NCBI GenBank assembly: GCA_031268615.1 | Contig: JAIRWZ010000058.1 | Location: forward strand, 1-6,023 | Direction of reading: 5' to 3' | DNA: 6,023 bases | DNA from: Actinomycetes bacterium | Lineage (GTDB): Bacteria; Actinomycetota; Coriobacteriia; WRKU01; WQUG01 | Shown: positions 1-6,023 of the stretch, piece by piece | Numbering within the stretch: position 1 is the stretch's first letter | Layout: every line of letters begins with the position of its first letter | Translations under genes and position numbers: made by a program | The notes under the pieces: generated by a model | What the model saw: only the letters and a program-made list of their open reading frames with translations | Databases searched by the model: none | Told to the model about the DNA's origin: nothing

Positions 1-1465
1 GTATGAACTAAGCTTTCCCGCGGTCTTGGAAATCTTAAGTCTGGGTGGCATTCATGTATGCGCCGATGAGCGCGGTGAAGATGAACCGATTGTCATGGGT
101 GGGGGACCGGCGGCCTGCAATCCCGAACCGGTTGCGGATTTTTTTGATGTAATCTTCATAGGAGAAGGAGAAGCAGGCATTACCGATATCGTGAAGGCAT
201 ACCTCGCGGCTGACGACGCTGGCGACCGTATCGGGGACGATATGTCCGCACGTCCGGTTAGTCGGAAACAGCGCTTGCAACAGCTCGCTGCCATCCCCGG
301 CGTCTATGTTCCAGCCCTGCGTCCGGCGCGGGTAATTCGCCGCACGCTGGATGACTTCGCCGATACAGAACTTTTGACTACTTCTGCCATTGTGCCCTAC
401 GCTGAACTGATACATGACCGATTGACCGTAGAAGTACAGCGCGGCTGTACGCGGGGTTGTCGCTTTTGTCAGGCGGGCATCATCTATCGACCAGTACGTC
501 GGCGCGACCCGGACGCTATCGTGCGGGCTGTTGTCAACGGCATTGAACGCACGGGTTTTGACGAGGTCAGTTTGACGTCGCTGTCCACAGCTGACTATCC
601 TCATATTGATGAACTGCTGCGCCGATTGAAATTGCGTTTTCAGGGCAGTGGGGTAGCCATCAGTATTCCCTCGCTTCGGGTCGATAGTTTCTCTGTCGAT
701 TTGGCGCGTATCCTTAGCGAGGGCACTAAAAAGTCCGGCTTGACCTTTGCGCCCGAGGCTGGCAGTCAACGTCTGCGCGACGTCATCAACAAAAATGTTG
801 ATGAACAACAGCTGCTGGATACCCTCGCCTATGCCTTTGCTGCTGGTTGGCGCCGCGTGAAGCTGTACTTTATGATGGGGCTGCCGACAGAGACCGATGA
901 AGACATTGTCGCCATCGGCCAGATGGTAGAGCGCTGTCTGGCTGCCGCTAAAGAAGCCTGCGACCCCCAGCAGCGAGGCGCCGTGCAGCTGTCAGTCAGC
1001 GTGTCAACCTTTGTGCCCAAAGCCCACACGCCGTTTCAGTGGGCGGCGCAGCTGCCCCCGGTTGAAATCCAGCGGCGCCAAGAGCTACTGCGCGCCTCAA
1101 TGCCGCACAAAGGCGTGAAATTATCCTGGCATGATGCCGGAGCCAGCTTTGTCGAGGGTGTGCTGGCGCGTGGCGGACGCGATCTGGCAGTGGTTATTCA
1201 AGCGCTTTGGAGCGCTCGTCCGCAGGCTGTCTATACCGACCACTTCGACCTTGCCGACTGGGAAGGCGCTTTCGAGTCCTGCGGCATTGACGCCGAAAGC
1301 GCCTATTGCCACAACCGCGACGTGACCGAAGCGCTGCCCTGGGACTTCATTGACATTGGCGTAAAACGCGACTGGCTCCTTGGCGAATACGAAAAGGCTC
1401 TGTCAGGGGATACCACCCCCGACTGTGCGTCAGGCCCCTGCTCTGATTGCGGCGTGTGCCCATGA
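1..1465 (+). CDS. B12-binding-like radical SAM protein, TIGR03960 family (5' partial)
   Basis: The reading frame is open from base 2 to the TGA at 1463-1465. The gene therefore begins upstream, and the TTG at 26 is not a real start: the eight codons before it (YELSFPAV) continue the family pattern. The visible part starts near the end of the cobalamin-binding-like domain, with GGGPAACNPEP and IGEGE. A radical SAM core follows, with the 4Fe-4S motif CTRGCRFC (nt 446-469; three cysteines spaced CxxxCxxC), APEAGSQRLR around nt 750-780 and the strand-loop MMGLPTETDED near nt 870-900. The C-terminal tail is cysteine-rich (CASGPCSDCGVC, nt 1424-1459), as is usual in this family, and may bind another metal or cluster. 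About 487 residues are present. Family members run to roughly 600 or more, so about 100-150 residues are missing. The substrate is unknown. It is coupled to the DUF2344 gene and followed by an RNase E/G gene, which hints at an RNA or ribosome link (inference). Confidence 0.9.
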   Translation, partial: YELSFPAVLEILSLGGIHVCADERGEDEPIVMGGGPAACNPEPVADFFDVIFIGEGEAGITDIVKAYLAADDAGDRIGDDMSARPVSRKQRLQQLAAIPGVYVPALRPARVIRRTLDDFADTELLTTSAIVPYAELIHDRLTVEVQRGCTRGCRFCQAGIIYRPVRRRDPDAIVRAVVNGIERTGFDEVSLTSLSTADYPHIDELLRRLKLRFQGSGVAISIPSLRVDSFSVDLARILSEGTKKSGLTFAPEAGSQRLRDVINKNVDEQQLLDTLAYAFAAGWRRVKLYFMMGLPTETDEDIVAIGQMVERCLAAAKEACDPQQRGAVQLSVSVSTFVPKAHTPFQWAAQLPPVEIQRRQELLRASMPHKGVKLSWHDAGASFVEGVLARGGRDLAVVIQALWSARPQAVYTDHFDLADWEGAFESCGIDAESAYCHNRDVTEALPWDFIDIGVKRDWLLGEYEKALSGDTTPDCASGPCSDCGVCP

Positions 1466-2151
1466 AAGGGGAGTTTCGGCTGCGGGTTGCTTATGCGAAG
1501 CAGGGGCGGGGCAGGTGGCTCTCGCACCTGGAAGTTACCCGCGCGCTGGGCAGAACGGTGCGGCGCAGCGGCTTGCCCTTGGCGGTCACGCGGGGTTTTC
1601 ACCCTCACCTAAAGCTGGCGACAGGTCCCGCGTTAAGCGTCGGGATAGCGGCGCTGCGGGAATACTTCGATTTGTACCTGACCGATTACGTGCCAGCAAT
1701 GGACGCACTCACTTATTTGCAGGACGCACAGGCGGAATTGCTGCCCATCAGTCAAGCGGCCTATGTCAACGGGTCTTTGCCGTCCCTGAATGCGGCCATC
1801 GAATTGCAGGAAATCTGTGCTAGGATACAATCAGCGGGGGGCGATCCCCGGCAGTTGGAAGCGGCGTTTGCGGACCTGAGGACTCGTGAGCGGCTGGAAG
1901 TAGAGCAAAAGGGAAAGACCAAAGTTTTTAATCCGACCGTCTGCATCCCGAAGGATGCCAAGGCGGTGCGAAAGGACGATACTCTGAGCCTGGAGTTTTG
2001 TCTGCGGATTAGCCAAAGTGGGTCGCTGCGACCCACCGCTCTGCTTGCTGCGCTGTCACGGGAGATGGACTTCGGTGCCGCGACGTGGGAATTGGAGCGG
2101 ACCGGATTGTTTGTCATCGACGATGAGGGAGTCTGGGTCGCGCCGCTGTAA
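1462..2151 (+). CDS. TIGR03936 / DUF2344 radical-SAM-linked protein
   Basis: This 229-residue protein has the DUF2344 signature in its N-terminal third: a basic strand (RLRVAYAKQGRGRWLSHLE, residues 6-24) with the SHL motif, an RTVRRSGLPL helix (31-40), GFHPHLKLATGPALSVG (45-61) and EYFDLYL (67-73). No catalytic motif, membrane segment or signal peptide is visible. The function is unknown. Members are found next to, or fused to, TIGR03960 radical SAM proteins, so it probably acts with the upstream gene product. The ATG at 1462 is preferred because it overlaps the upstream stop as ATGA, which suggests translational coupling, and because the family homology begins immediately after it. A TTG at 1447 is in frame but would add only five residues. 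No Shine-Dalgarno sequence precedes the ATG, which fits coupling. Confidence 0.88.
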   Translation: MKGEFRLRVAYAKQGRGRWLSHLEVTRALGRTVRRSGLPLAVTRGFHPHLKLATGPALSVGIAALREYFDLYLTDYVPAMDALTYLQDAQAELLPISQAAYVNGSLPSLNAAIELQEICARIQSAGGDPRQLEAAFADLRTRERLEVEQKGKTKVFNPTVCIPKDAKAVRKDDTLSLEFCLRISQSGSLRPTALLAALSREMDFGAATWELERTGLFVIDDEGVWVAPL

Positions 2152-2183
2152 GCGTTTGGGCAGGTGAAGGGCGGTGGCAACAG

Positions 2184-3707
2184 GTGGCTAAACTGACGCG
2201 CGAGATGTTAATCTCGCAGGACAACATGGAAACACGGGTCGCGCTGGTAGAAGACGGGCAGCTGGTCGAGCTGTTTATCGAACGTTCCCGACGCAGCGTG
2301 GTGGGAAATATCTATCTGGGCAAGGTCGCCGATGTTCTGCCGGGCATGCAGGCGGCCTTTGTTGATATTGGGCTGGAGAAAAACGCCTACCTTTACGTGG
2401 ACGATGTCCGGCTGTCGTCTGAAGAAACACGCGAAGCGCGCAGCATTTCTTCCCTGCTGTCGGTCGGCCAGACCGTGATGGTGCAGGTCATCAAAGACGC
2501 TATGGGTACCAAGGGCGCCCGTGTGTCGATGGAGTTGTCTATCCCCGGTCGCTATCTGGTGCTGACGCCCATGACCTCACGCCGCGCCGTGTCCAAGAAA
2601 ATCGGGGACGCGCGCCGCGAACGCCTGCTGGATTTGATGGAGGCGCAGCTGCCGCAGGACACGGGCGCCATTGCGCGCACCGTTGCCGACGAATCTGACG
2701 ACGGCGACATCGCCAATGATATCAACTTTCTGTCCCGGGTATGGCTGCGGGTACAGCGTCAGGCGCGCGAGGTGGTTGCGCCTGACATTTTGTATACCGA
2801 GATAGATTTAGCAATGCGCTGCGTGCGCGACATTTTTTCGGCTGACTATGACAAGCTGGTCATTGACCACAAAAACCTCTACGAAAAAATCATGTCGTTC
2901 ATGCGTCGGTCGTCACCCCAGCTGACCCGGCGGATTCAACTGTATCGCGACAAGGGCAAATCGCTGTTCGAGGCCTGGAAGCTCGATGAAGACATAGCCC
3001 AGTCGTTCCGACGCGACCTGCCGCTGCCTTCGGGTGGTTTTCTGGTAATTGACAAAACGGAGGCGTTGGTGTCTATCGACGTCAACACCGGCTCATTCGT
3101 GGGGCGTCGCAGTCTGGAAGACACTCTGCTGAAAACCAATCTGGAAGCGGCAGCCGAGGCCTGCCGCCAGCTGCGTCTGCGCGATTTAGGCGGCATTATC
3201 GTCATCGACTTTATCGACATGGAACACGAGGCCAGCAAACGGAAACTGCTGGACTGCCTGGCCGAATTGCTGCAACGCGACCGTGTGCGCACCAAACTGG
3301 TTGGTCTGGACAGTTTGGGTCTGGTTGAAATCACCCGCAAAAATGTCAGCGACGGCCTGTTCCAGATGATGACGGAACGCTGCCCCCACTGTGACGGGCA
3401 GGGCAGGCGTCTGTCGCCCTTGACCCGTCGCATTCAAATCGAGCGCAACATTCGCGCCTGGGTAGCCCGGTCGAAGGCAGCGTCCTTCCTGTTCGCCGTC
3501 AGCCCCGGCAGCTATGCGATAGTGACCGGGGCCGGGGTGAACCTGGCGGCCAATATCAAAGCCGATACCGGCAAGGAAGTACGCCTGATTGCCGAACCTG
3601 GTCTGGGTTTGACCGAAGCGCTCTGTCTGCTGGAAGGCGACCGTCCCGCCCGCCCCCACCTGGATTCGCAACTGTTCCTACGCCGCGGCGCAAAGTCGAA
3701 TAAGTAA
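2184..3707 (+). CDS. rng: Ribonuclease E/G family endoribonuclease
   Basis: This 507-residue endoribonuclease cuts single-stranded, AU-rich RNA and acts in mRNA decay and in rRNA/tRNA processing. An S1 RNA-binding domain covers about residues 37-120 (GNIYLGKVADVLPGMQAAFV at 41-60). The RNase H-like catalytic region carries D299 (VSIDVNTG) and D342 (IVIDFIDM), matching the two Mg-binding aspartates D303 and D346 of E. coli RNase E. The zinc-link motif CPHC (C400, C403), which joins subunits in RNase E, is intact. The protein ends shortly after the small domain, without the long disordered scaffold tail of RNase E, so it is RNase G-sized. The GTG start is followed directly by family-like sequence. 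Purine-rich GAAGGG lies 12 nt upstream and GGTGG 6 nt upstream. The gap to the DUF2344 gene is only 32 nt with no terminator, so it is probably in the same operon. Calling it G rather than E rests on length only. Confidence 0.95.
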   Translation: MAKLTREMLISQDNMETRVALVEDGQLVELFIERSRRSVVGNIYLGKVADVLPGMQAAFVDIGLEKNAYLYVDDVRLSSEETREARSISSLLSVGQTVMVQVIKDAMGTKGARVSMELSIPGRYLVLTPMTSRRAVSKKIGDARRERLLDLMEAQLPQDTGAIARTVADESDDGDIANDINFLSRVWLRVQRQAREVVAPDILYTEIDLAMRCVRDIFSADYDKLVIDHKNLYEKIMSFMRRSSPQLTRRIQLYRDKGKSLFEAWKLDEDIAQSFRRDLPLPSGGFLVIDKTEALVSIDVNTGSFVGRRSLEDTLLKTNLEAAAEACRQLRLRDLGGIIVIDFIDMEHEASKRKLLDCLAELLQRDRVRTKLVGLDSLGLVEITRKNVSDGLFQMMTERCPHCDGQGRRLSPLTRRIQIERNIRAWVARSKAASFLFAVSPGSYAIVTGAGVNLAANIKADTGKEVRLIAEPGLGLTEALCLLEGDRPARPHLDSQLFLRRGAKSNK

Positions 3708-3740
3708 ACACACAATAAGTGAGTACGTCCATTCCTGGTT

Positions 3741-3784
3741 TTGAAACCCGGGAGCGGTCTGTTACGACAGCGGTCTGTTATGAT
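3741..3784 (+). promoter_or_regulatory. Tandem-duplicated extended -10 promoter upstream of the Ig-like gene
   Basis: Two head-to-tail 16-bp units lie at 3753-3768 (AGCGGTCTGTTACGAC) and 3769-3784 (AGCGGTCTGTTATGAT), with 14 of 16 bases identical. The second ends in an extended -10, TG-T-TATGAT (3776-3784), close to consensus. The first carries the weaker TG-T-TACGAC. A -35-like TTGAAA at 3741-3746 is 16 nt from the first -10 but 32 nt from the second. The second would therefore rely on its TG extension, or the repeats may be operator half-sites. The predicted transcription start for the second copy is near 3791. Confidence 0.55.
3753..3784 (+). repeat. 16-bp head-to-tail direct repeat
   Basis: Two adjacent copies (3753-3768, 3769-3784) differ only at two positions, both C in copy 1 and T in copy 2. 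Both differences fall inside the -10 hexamer (TACGAC versus TATGAT). This is a clean tandem duplication within the promoter. Confidence 0.85.
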
Positions 3785-3823
3785 GGTGCCATTCGTGGAC
3801 CCGGGCAGACGGGACTACTCGTG

Positions 3824-3830
3824 AGAGAGG
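3824..3830 (+). promoter_or_regulatory. Ribosome binding site for the Ig-like gene
   Basis: The purine run AGAGAGG ends 10 nt before the GTG at 3841. It decides the start: the in-frame ATG at 3853 would be 22 nt away and would trim the basic n-region of the signal peptide. Confidence 0.5.
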
Positions 3831-3840
3831 ATGGTGTGAC

Positions 3841-4860
3841 GTGCGTATACGCATGCGACGTTTTGGGGCAATTCTGTTGGTACTGGCGCTGGTGTGTATC
3901 GCTTTGCCAATGGCGGCCGCCGCCGATGGTTTGCCGGTCATTTCGTTTTACGGTGGAGAGTTGAAATCGGGCGAATACTATGGCACCTATGTGTATTCCA
4001 GTTTTTCTCTGTGGTTTAAGAGCGATACCGCAGGTTTTTCCTTTACTCCCGGGGATGTTGTGGCAACGGTAGGCAATACGTCGCTGTTTGCCGTCCAGGG
4101 GGTTGGGATTCCCAGCTCTGAGGGCGGTCGGGATGGCGCGGTTATGTTGAATTCGAAAGGAAAAACCGGGATAACGAACCTGACTGTTCGCAGCAAAAGC
4201 AATAAGTTTGCTCCTCTGACAACACGGATTGGCGTCATTTCTGGGGTTGAGGGATTTTCGCTTCTGACAACACGGGTTGAAAAGAATGGAAATGTTGCCT
4301 ATGTTAAACGCGGCAAAAGCCTGAAGTTGTATACCTATGCGTACTCCCCGGTTTTGGGTGATGACGACTATGCCAGTCCGTACCCGATAGCAGGTTCGCG
4401 ATTCAAATGGAAAAGCAGCGCAAAAAGTGTCGCTACCGTCAGCAAATCGGGCACGGTAAAAGTAAAGAAAAATGCCAAAGCGGGAAAATACACGACAATT
4501 ACCGCGACCTACAGGACTGAAGTTGAGGGAAAGAAAAAGACGCTGACAGTAAAATATAAGATTTATGCGGCTGGCAAGGCCGGTAAAGTGTCAAAGCTGA
4601 CGAGAATTGGTCCGGCGACGGTGGATATCGTAGCAGGGAATTCAGTAGCTGCTGGCTTTTACAACGTCAAGTTCAAGGGCACGGCTTTGAATACGGTCAA
4701 ATACAAGAGTTCCAATACGGCGGTTGCCACGGTGAACAGCCTCGGATTGGTAAAGGCAAAAAAAGCCGGAACGGTAAAGATTACTTTGTCGTGCGGGGGC
4801 AAGAAGTTCACAAGGACGCTGAACGTGTTGACGCCGCAACAATGGGTTAACGGGGACTAG
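3841..4860 (+). CDS. Secreted Big_2-like Ig-domain protein
   Basis: This is a 339-residue exported protein. Residues 1-28 form a Sec signal peptide: basic MRIRMRR, a hydrophobic stretch (8-24), then AAAA with likely cleavage before D29. C19 is preceded by V, so this is not a lipobox. Two bacterial Ig-like (Big_2) modules are recognisable by the W/Y-K-S-S ... VATV ... G-x-V-K pattern. The first covers about 150-240 (FKWKSSAKSVATV at 188-200) and the second about 252-330 (VKYKSSNTAVATV at 286-298). Residues 30-140 may be a diverged third module (FSFTPGDVVATVGNTSLFAV) but are not clearly assignable. By my count 31 lysines lie between residues 148 and 322, so the mature protein should be strongly basic. 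There is no LPxTG motif, C-terminal hydrophobic segment or SLH domain, so it may be released or held by charge. The GTG start has AGAGAGG 10 nt upstream. The role is unknown; adhesion or surface binding is only a family-based guess. Confidence 0.8.
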   Translation: MRIRMRRFGAILLVLALVCIALPMAAAADGLPVISFYGGELKSGEYYGTYVYSSFSLWFKSDTAGFSFTPGDVVATVGNTSLFAVQGVGIPSSEGGRDGAVMLNSKGKTGITNLTVRSKSNKFAPLTTRIGVISGVEGFSLLTTRVEKNGNVAYVKRGKSLKLYTYAYSPVLGDDDYASPYPIAGSRFKWKSSAKSVATVSKSGTVKVKKNAKAGKYTTITATYRTEVEGKKKTLTVKYKIYAAGKAGKVSKLTRIGPATVDIVAGNSVAAGFYNVKFKGTALNTVKYKSSNTAVATVNSLGLVKAKKAGTVKITLSCGGKKFTRTLNVLTPQQWVNGD

Positions 4861-4879
4861 CTAAACGGTGCCACCAATC

Positions 4880-4888
4880 GGGGGGGGG
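4880..4888 (+). repeat. Homopolymeric G9 tract
   Basis: Nine consecutive G lie 20 nt after the TAG of the Ig-like gene, just before the first hairpin. The last three G can pair with CCC at 4912-4914. Such runs are prone to slipped-strand length change. Confidence 0.85.
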
Positions 4889-4914
4889 CGTGTGGCAAAA
4901 CGATGCCACACCCC
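4886..4914. repeat. Hairpin H1 (11-bp stem with one bulge)
   Basis: GTGTGGCA (4890-4897) pairs perfectly with TGCCACAC (4904-4911) around a 6-nt loop. GGG (4886-4888) pairs with CCC (4912-4914) past a bulged C at 4889. It is a strong stem but is followed by GCAGCGG rather than a U-tract. It may still stabilise the 3' end of the upstream mRNA. Confidence 0.7.
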
Positions 4915-4939
4915 GCAGCGGCGCCTTCCGCCACACTGC
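4915..4939. repeat. Hairpin H2 (interrupted stem)
   Basis: GCAG (4915-4918) and GGCG (4920-4923) pair with CGCC (4929-4932) and CTGC (4936-4939) around a 5-nt loop. A one-against-three-nucleotide internal loop separates the two stems. It abuts H1 directly. Confidence 0.5.
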
Positions 4940-4964
4940 TCCAATTGGCACATCGCCCCATAGG

Positions 4965-4997
4965 GACACCTTCCGACCTGAAAGGTCGGTTGGTGTC
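4965..4997. repeat. Hairpin H3 (13 bp in two blocks)
   Basis: GACACC (4965-4970) pairs with GGTGTC (4992-4997). CCGACCT (4973-4979) pairs with AGGTCGG (4983-4989). A symmetric TT/TT internal loop separates them and the terminal loop is GAA. The following bases (TGCCACCC) contain no U-tract, so it is not a standard terminator. Confidence 0.75.
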
Positions 4998-5019
4998 TGC
5001 CACCCGGCAGTAACCGAGC

Positions 5020-5057
5020 GGACAGCAATCCACCACAAAGCGCACGTATTGCTGTCC
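5020..5057. repeat. Hairpin H5 (perfect 10-bp stem, 18-nt loop)
   Basis: GGACAGCAAT (5020-5029) and ATTGCTGTCC (5048-5057) are exact reverse complements around an 18-nt loop. The bases after it (CTATAAGACC) give no U-run. It ends about 43 bases upstream of the ahcY extended -10 element, so it would lie outside an ahcY transcript starting there. It could be a DNA site for a regulator. Confidence 0.7.
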
Positions 5058-5095
5058 CTATAAGACCTCTTGTTGCGCATACTCGACTTGTTGGT

Positions 5096-5113
5096 GGTCT
5101 GCTATGATAGTGC
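5096..5113 (+). promoter_or_regulatory. Extended -10 promoter of ahcY
   Basis: TG-C-TATGAT (5100-5108) is an extended -10 element, with predicted transcription start near 5115 and a leader of about 44 nt. No good -35 is seen at 16-18 nt. The best nearby match is TCGACT at 5083-5088, with a short 14-nt spacer. The 18-nt segment 5096-5113 matches 3772-3789, upstream of the Ig-like gene, at 16 of 18 positions. No SAH or SAM riboswitch is recognisable in the short leader. Confidence 0.6.
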
Positions 5114-5137
5114 GCGTTGGATGGCGATTTGGCCTGA

Positions 5138-6023
<886 letters not shown>

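Larger units (their letters stand above)
4960..5061. repeat. 102-bp block bounded by a 9-bp inverted repeat
   Basis: ATAGGGACA (4960-4968) is the exact reverse complement of TGTCCCTAT (5053-5061). Inside lie hairpin H3 (4965-4997), a small CTGCC/GGCAG stem with an ACCC loop (4997-5010) and hairpin H5 (5020-5057). The ends overlap the arms of H3 and H5. The layout resembles a small non-autonomous palindromic element such as a REP or MITE, or alternatively a branched RNA. No target-site duplication is visible, so the mobile reading is unproven. Confidence 0.5.

Noticed and set aside
35..808. 257-codon open frame on the minus strand
   Set aside because: It lies wholly antisense to the radical SAM gene, whose family motifs are unmistakable, and its translation shows no domain-like pattern.
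1380..1823. 147-codon + strand frame overlapping the radical SAM and DUF2344 genes
   Set aside because: It is out of frame with two well-supported genes and covers conserved DUF2344 motifs. Its translation has no recognisable pattern.
3737..3748. GGTTT-TG-AAACC inverted repeat after rng as a terminator
   Set aside because: The stem is only 5 bp with a 2-nt loop and no U-tract. It overlaps the -35-like TTGAAA.
3831..3839. Mini-ORF ATG GTG TGA just before the Ig-like start
   Set aside because: The Shine-Dalgarno run ends directly at this ATG with no spacing, so initiation there is unlikely. The purine run fits the GTG at 3841 instead.
3895..3897. C19 of the Ig-like protein as a lipoprotein cysteine
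   Set aside because: The preceding residue is V rather than G, A or S, and the cysteine lies within the hydrophobic core, followed by an AAAA-type signal peptidase I site.
3719..3964. 81-codon + strand frame across the promoter region and the start of the Ig-like gene
   Set aside because: It crosses the duplicated promoter and reads the signal-peptide region in another frame. No ribosome binding site supports it.
5059..5064. TATAAG as a -10 element upstream of ahcY
   Set aside because: There is no matching -35 at 16-18 nt, no TG extension, and it overlaps the edge of an inverted repeat. The TG-C-TATGAT at 5100-5108 is a better promoter.

Overview
The window carries five protein-coding genes, all on the + strand and tightly packed. 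The first and last run off the window. Base composition is moderately GC-rich by eye, and GTG starts occur. The order radical SAM protein / DUF2344 protein / RNase E-G is a gene neighbourhood known from Gram-positive-type bacteria (Clostridia, Negativicutes, Coriobacteriia). A short, archaeal/actinobacterial-type AhcY and a secreted Big_2-type Ig-like protein fit a Coriobacteriia-like actinomycete or a moderately GC-rich Firmicute. This taxonomic guess is an inference and only moderately secure.

Region 1 (1-3707) looks like one operon. It holds a TIGR03960-type radical SAM protein lacking its N terminus, a small TIGR03936/DUF2344 protein whose ATG overlaps the previous stop (ATGA), and after 32 nt a complete ribonuclease E/G of RNase G size with both catalytic aspartates and the zinc-link cysteines. 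In many relatives this trio is followed by rplU and rpmA. Here it is not.

Region 2 (3708-3840) is a promoter region containing a head-to-tail 16-bp duplication. Each copy carries an extended -10 element, one good and one degenerate. It drives a secreted, lysine-rich protein with a signal peptide and at least two Big_2-like Ig modules (3841-4860), with no recognisable wall anchor.

Region 3 (4861-5158) is non-coding and unusually rich in inverted repeats. It starts with a run of nine G, then shows two adjacent foldable domains (about 4868-4951 and 4960-5061), each closed by an outer inverted repeat and holding inner hairpins. No known RNA family or canonical terminator is recognised. After it comes an extended -10 promoter nearly identical over 18 nt (16 matches) to the one before the Ig-like gene.

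Region 4 (5159-6023) is the first 288 codons of S-adenosylhomocysteine hydrolase, which clears the SAH left by SAM-dependent methylation.

Most of the window is ordinary housekeeping sequence. The points worth a second look are the duplicated promoter, its near-copy upstream of ahcY, and the structured intergenic region. I do not see a clearly new multi-gene system.
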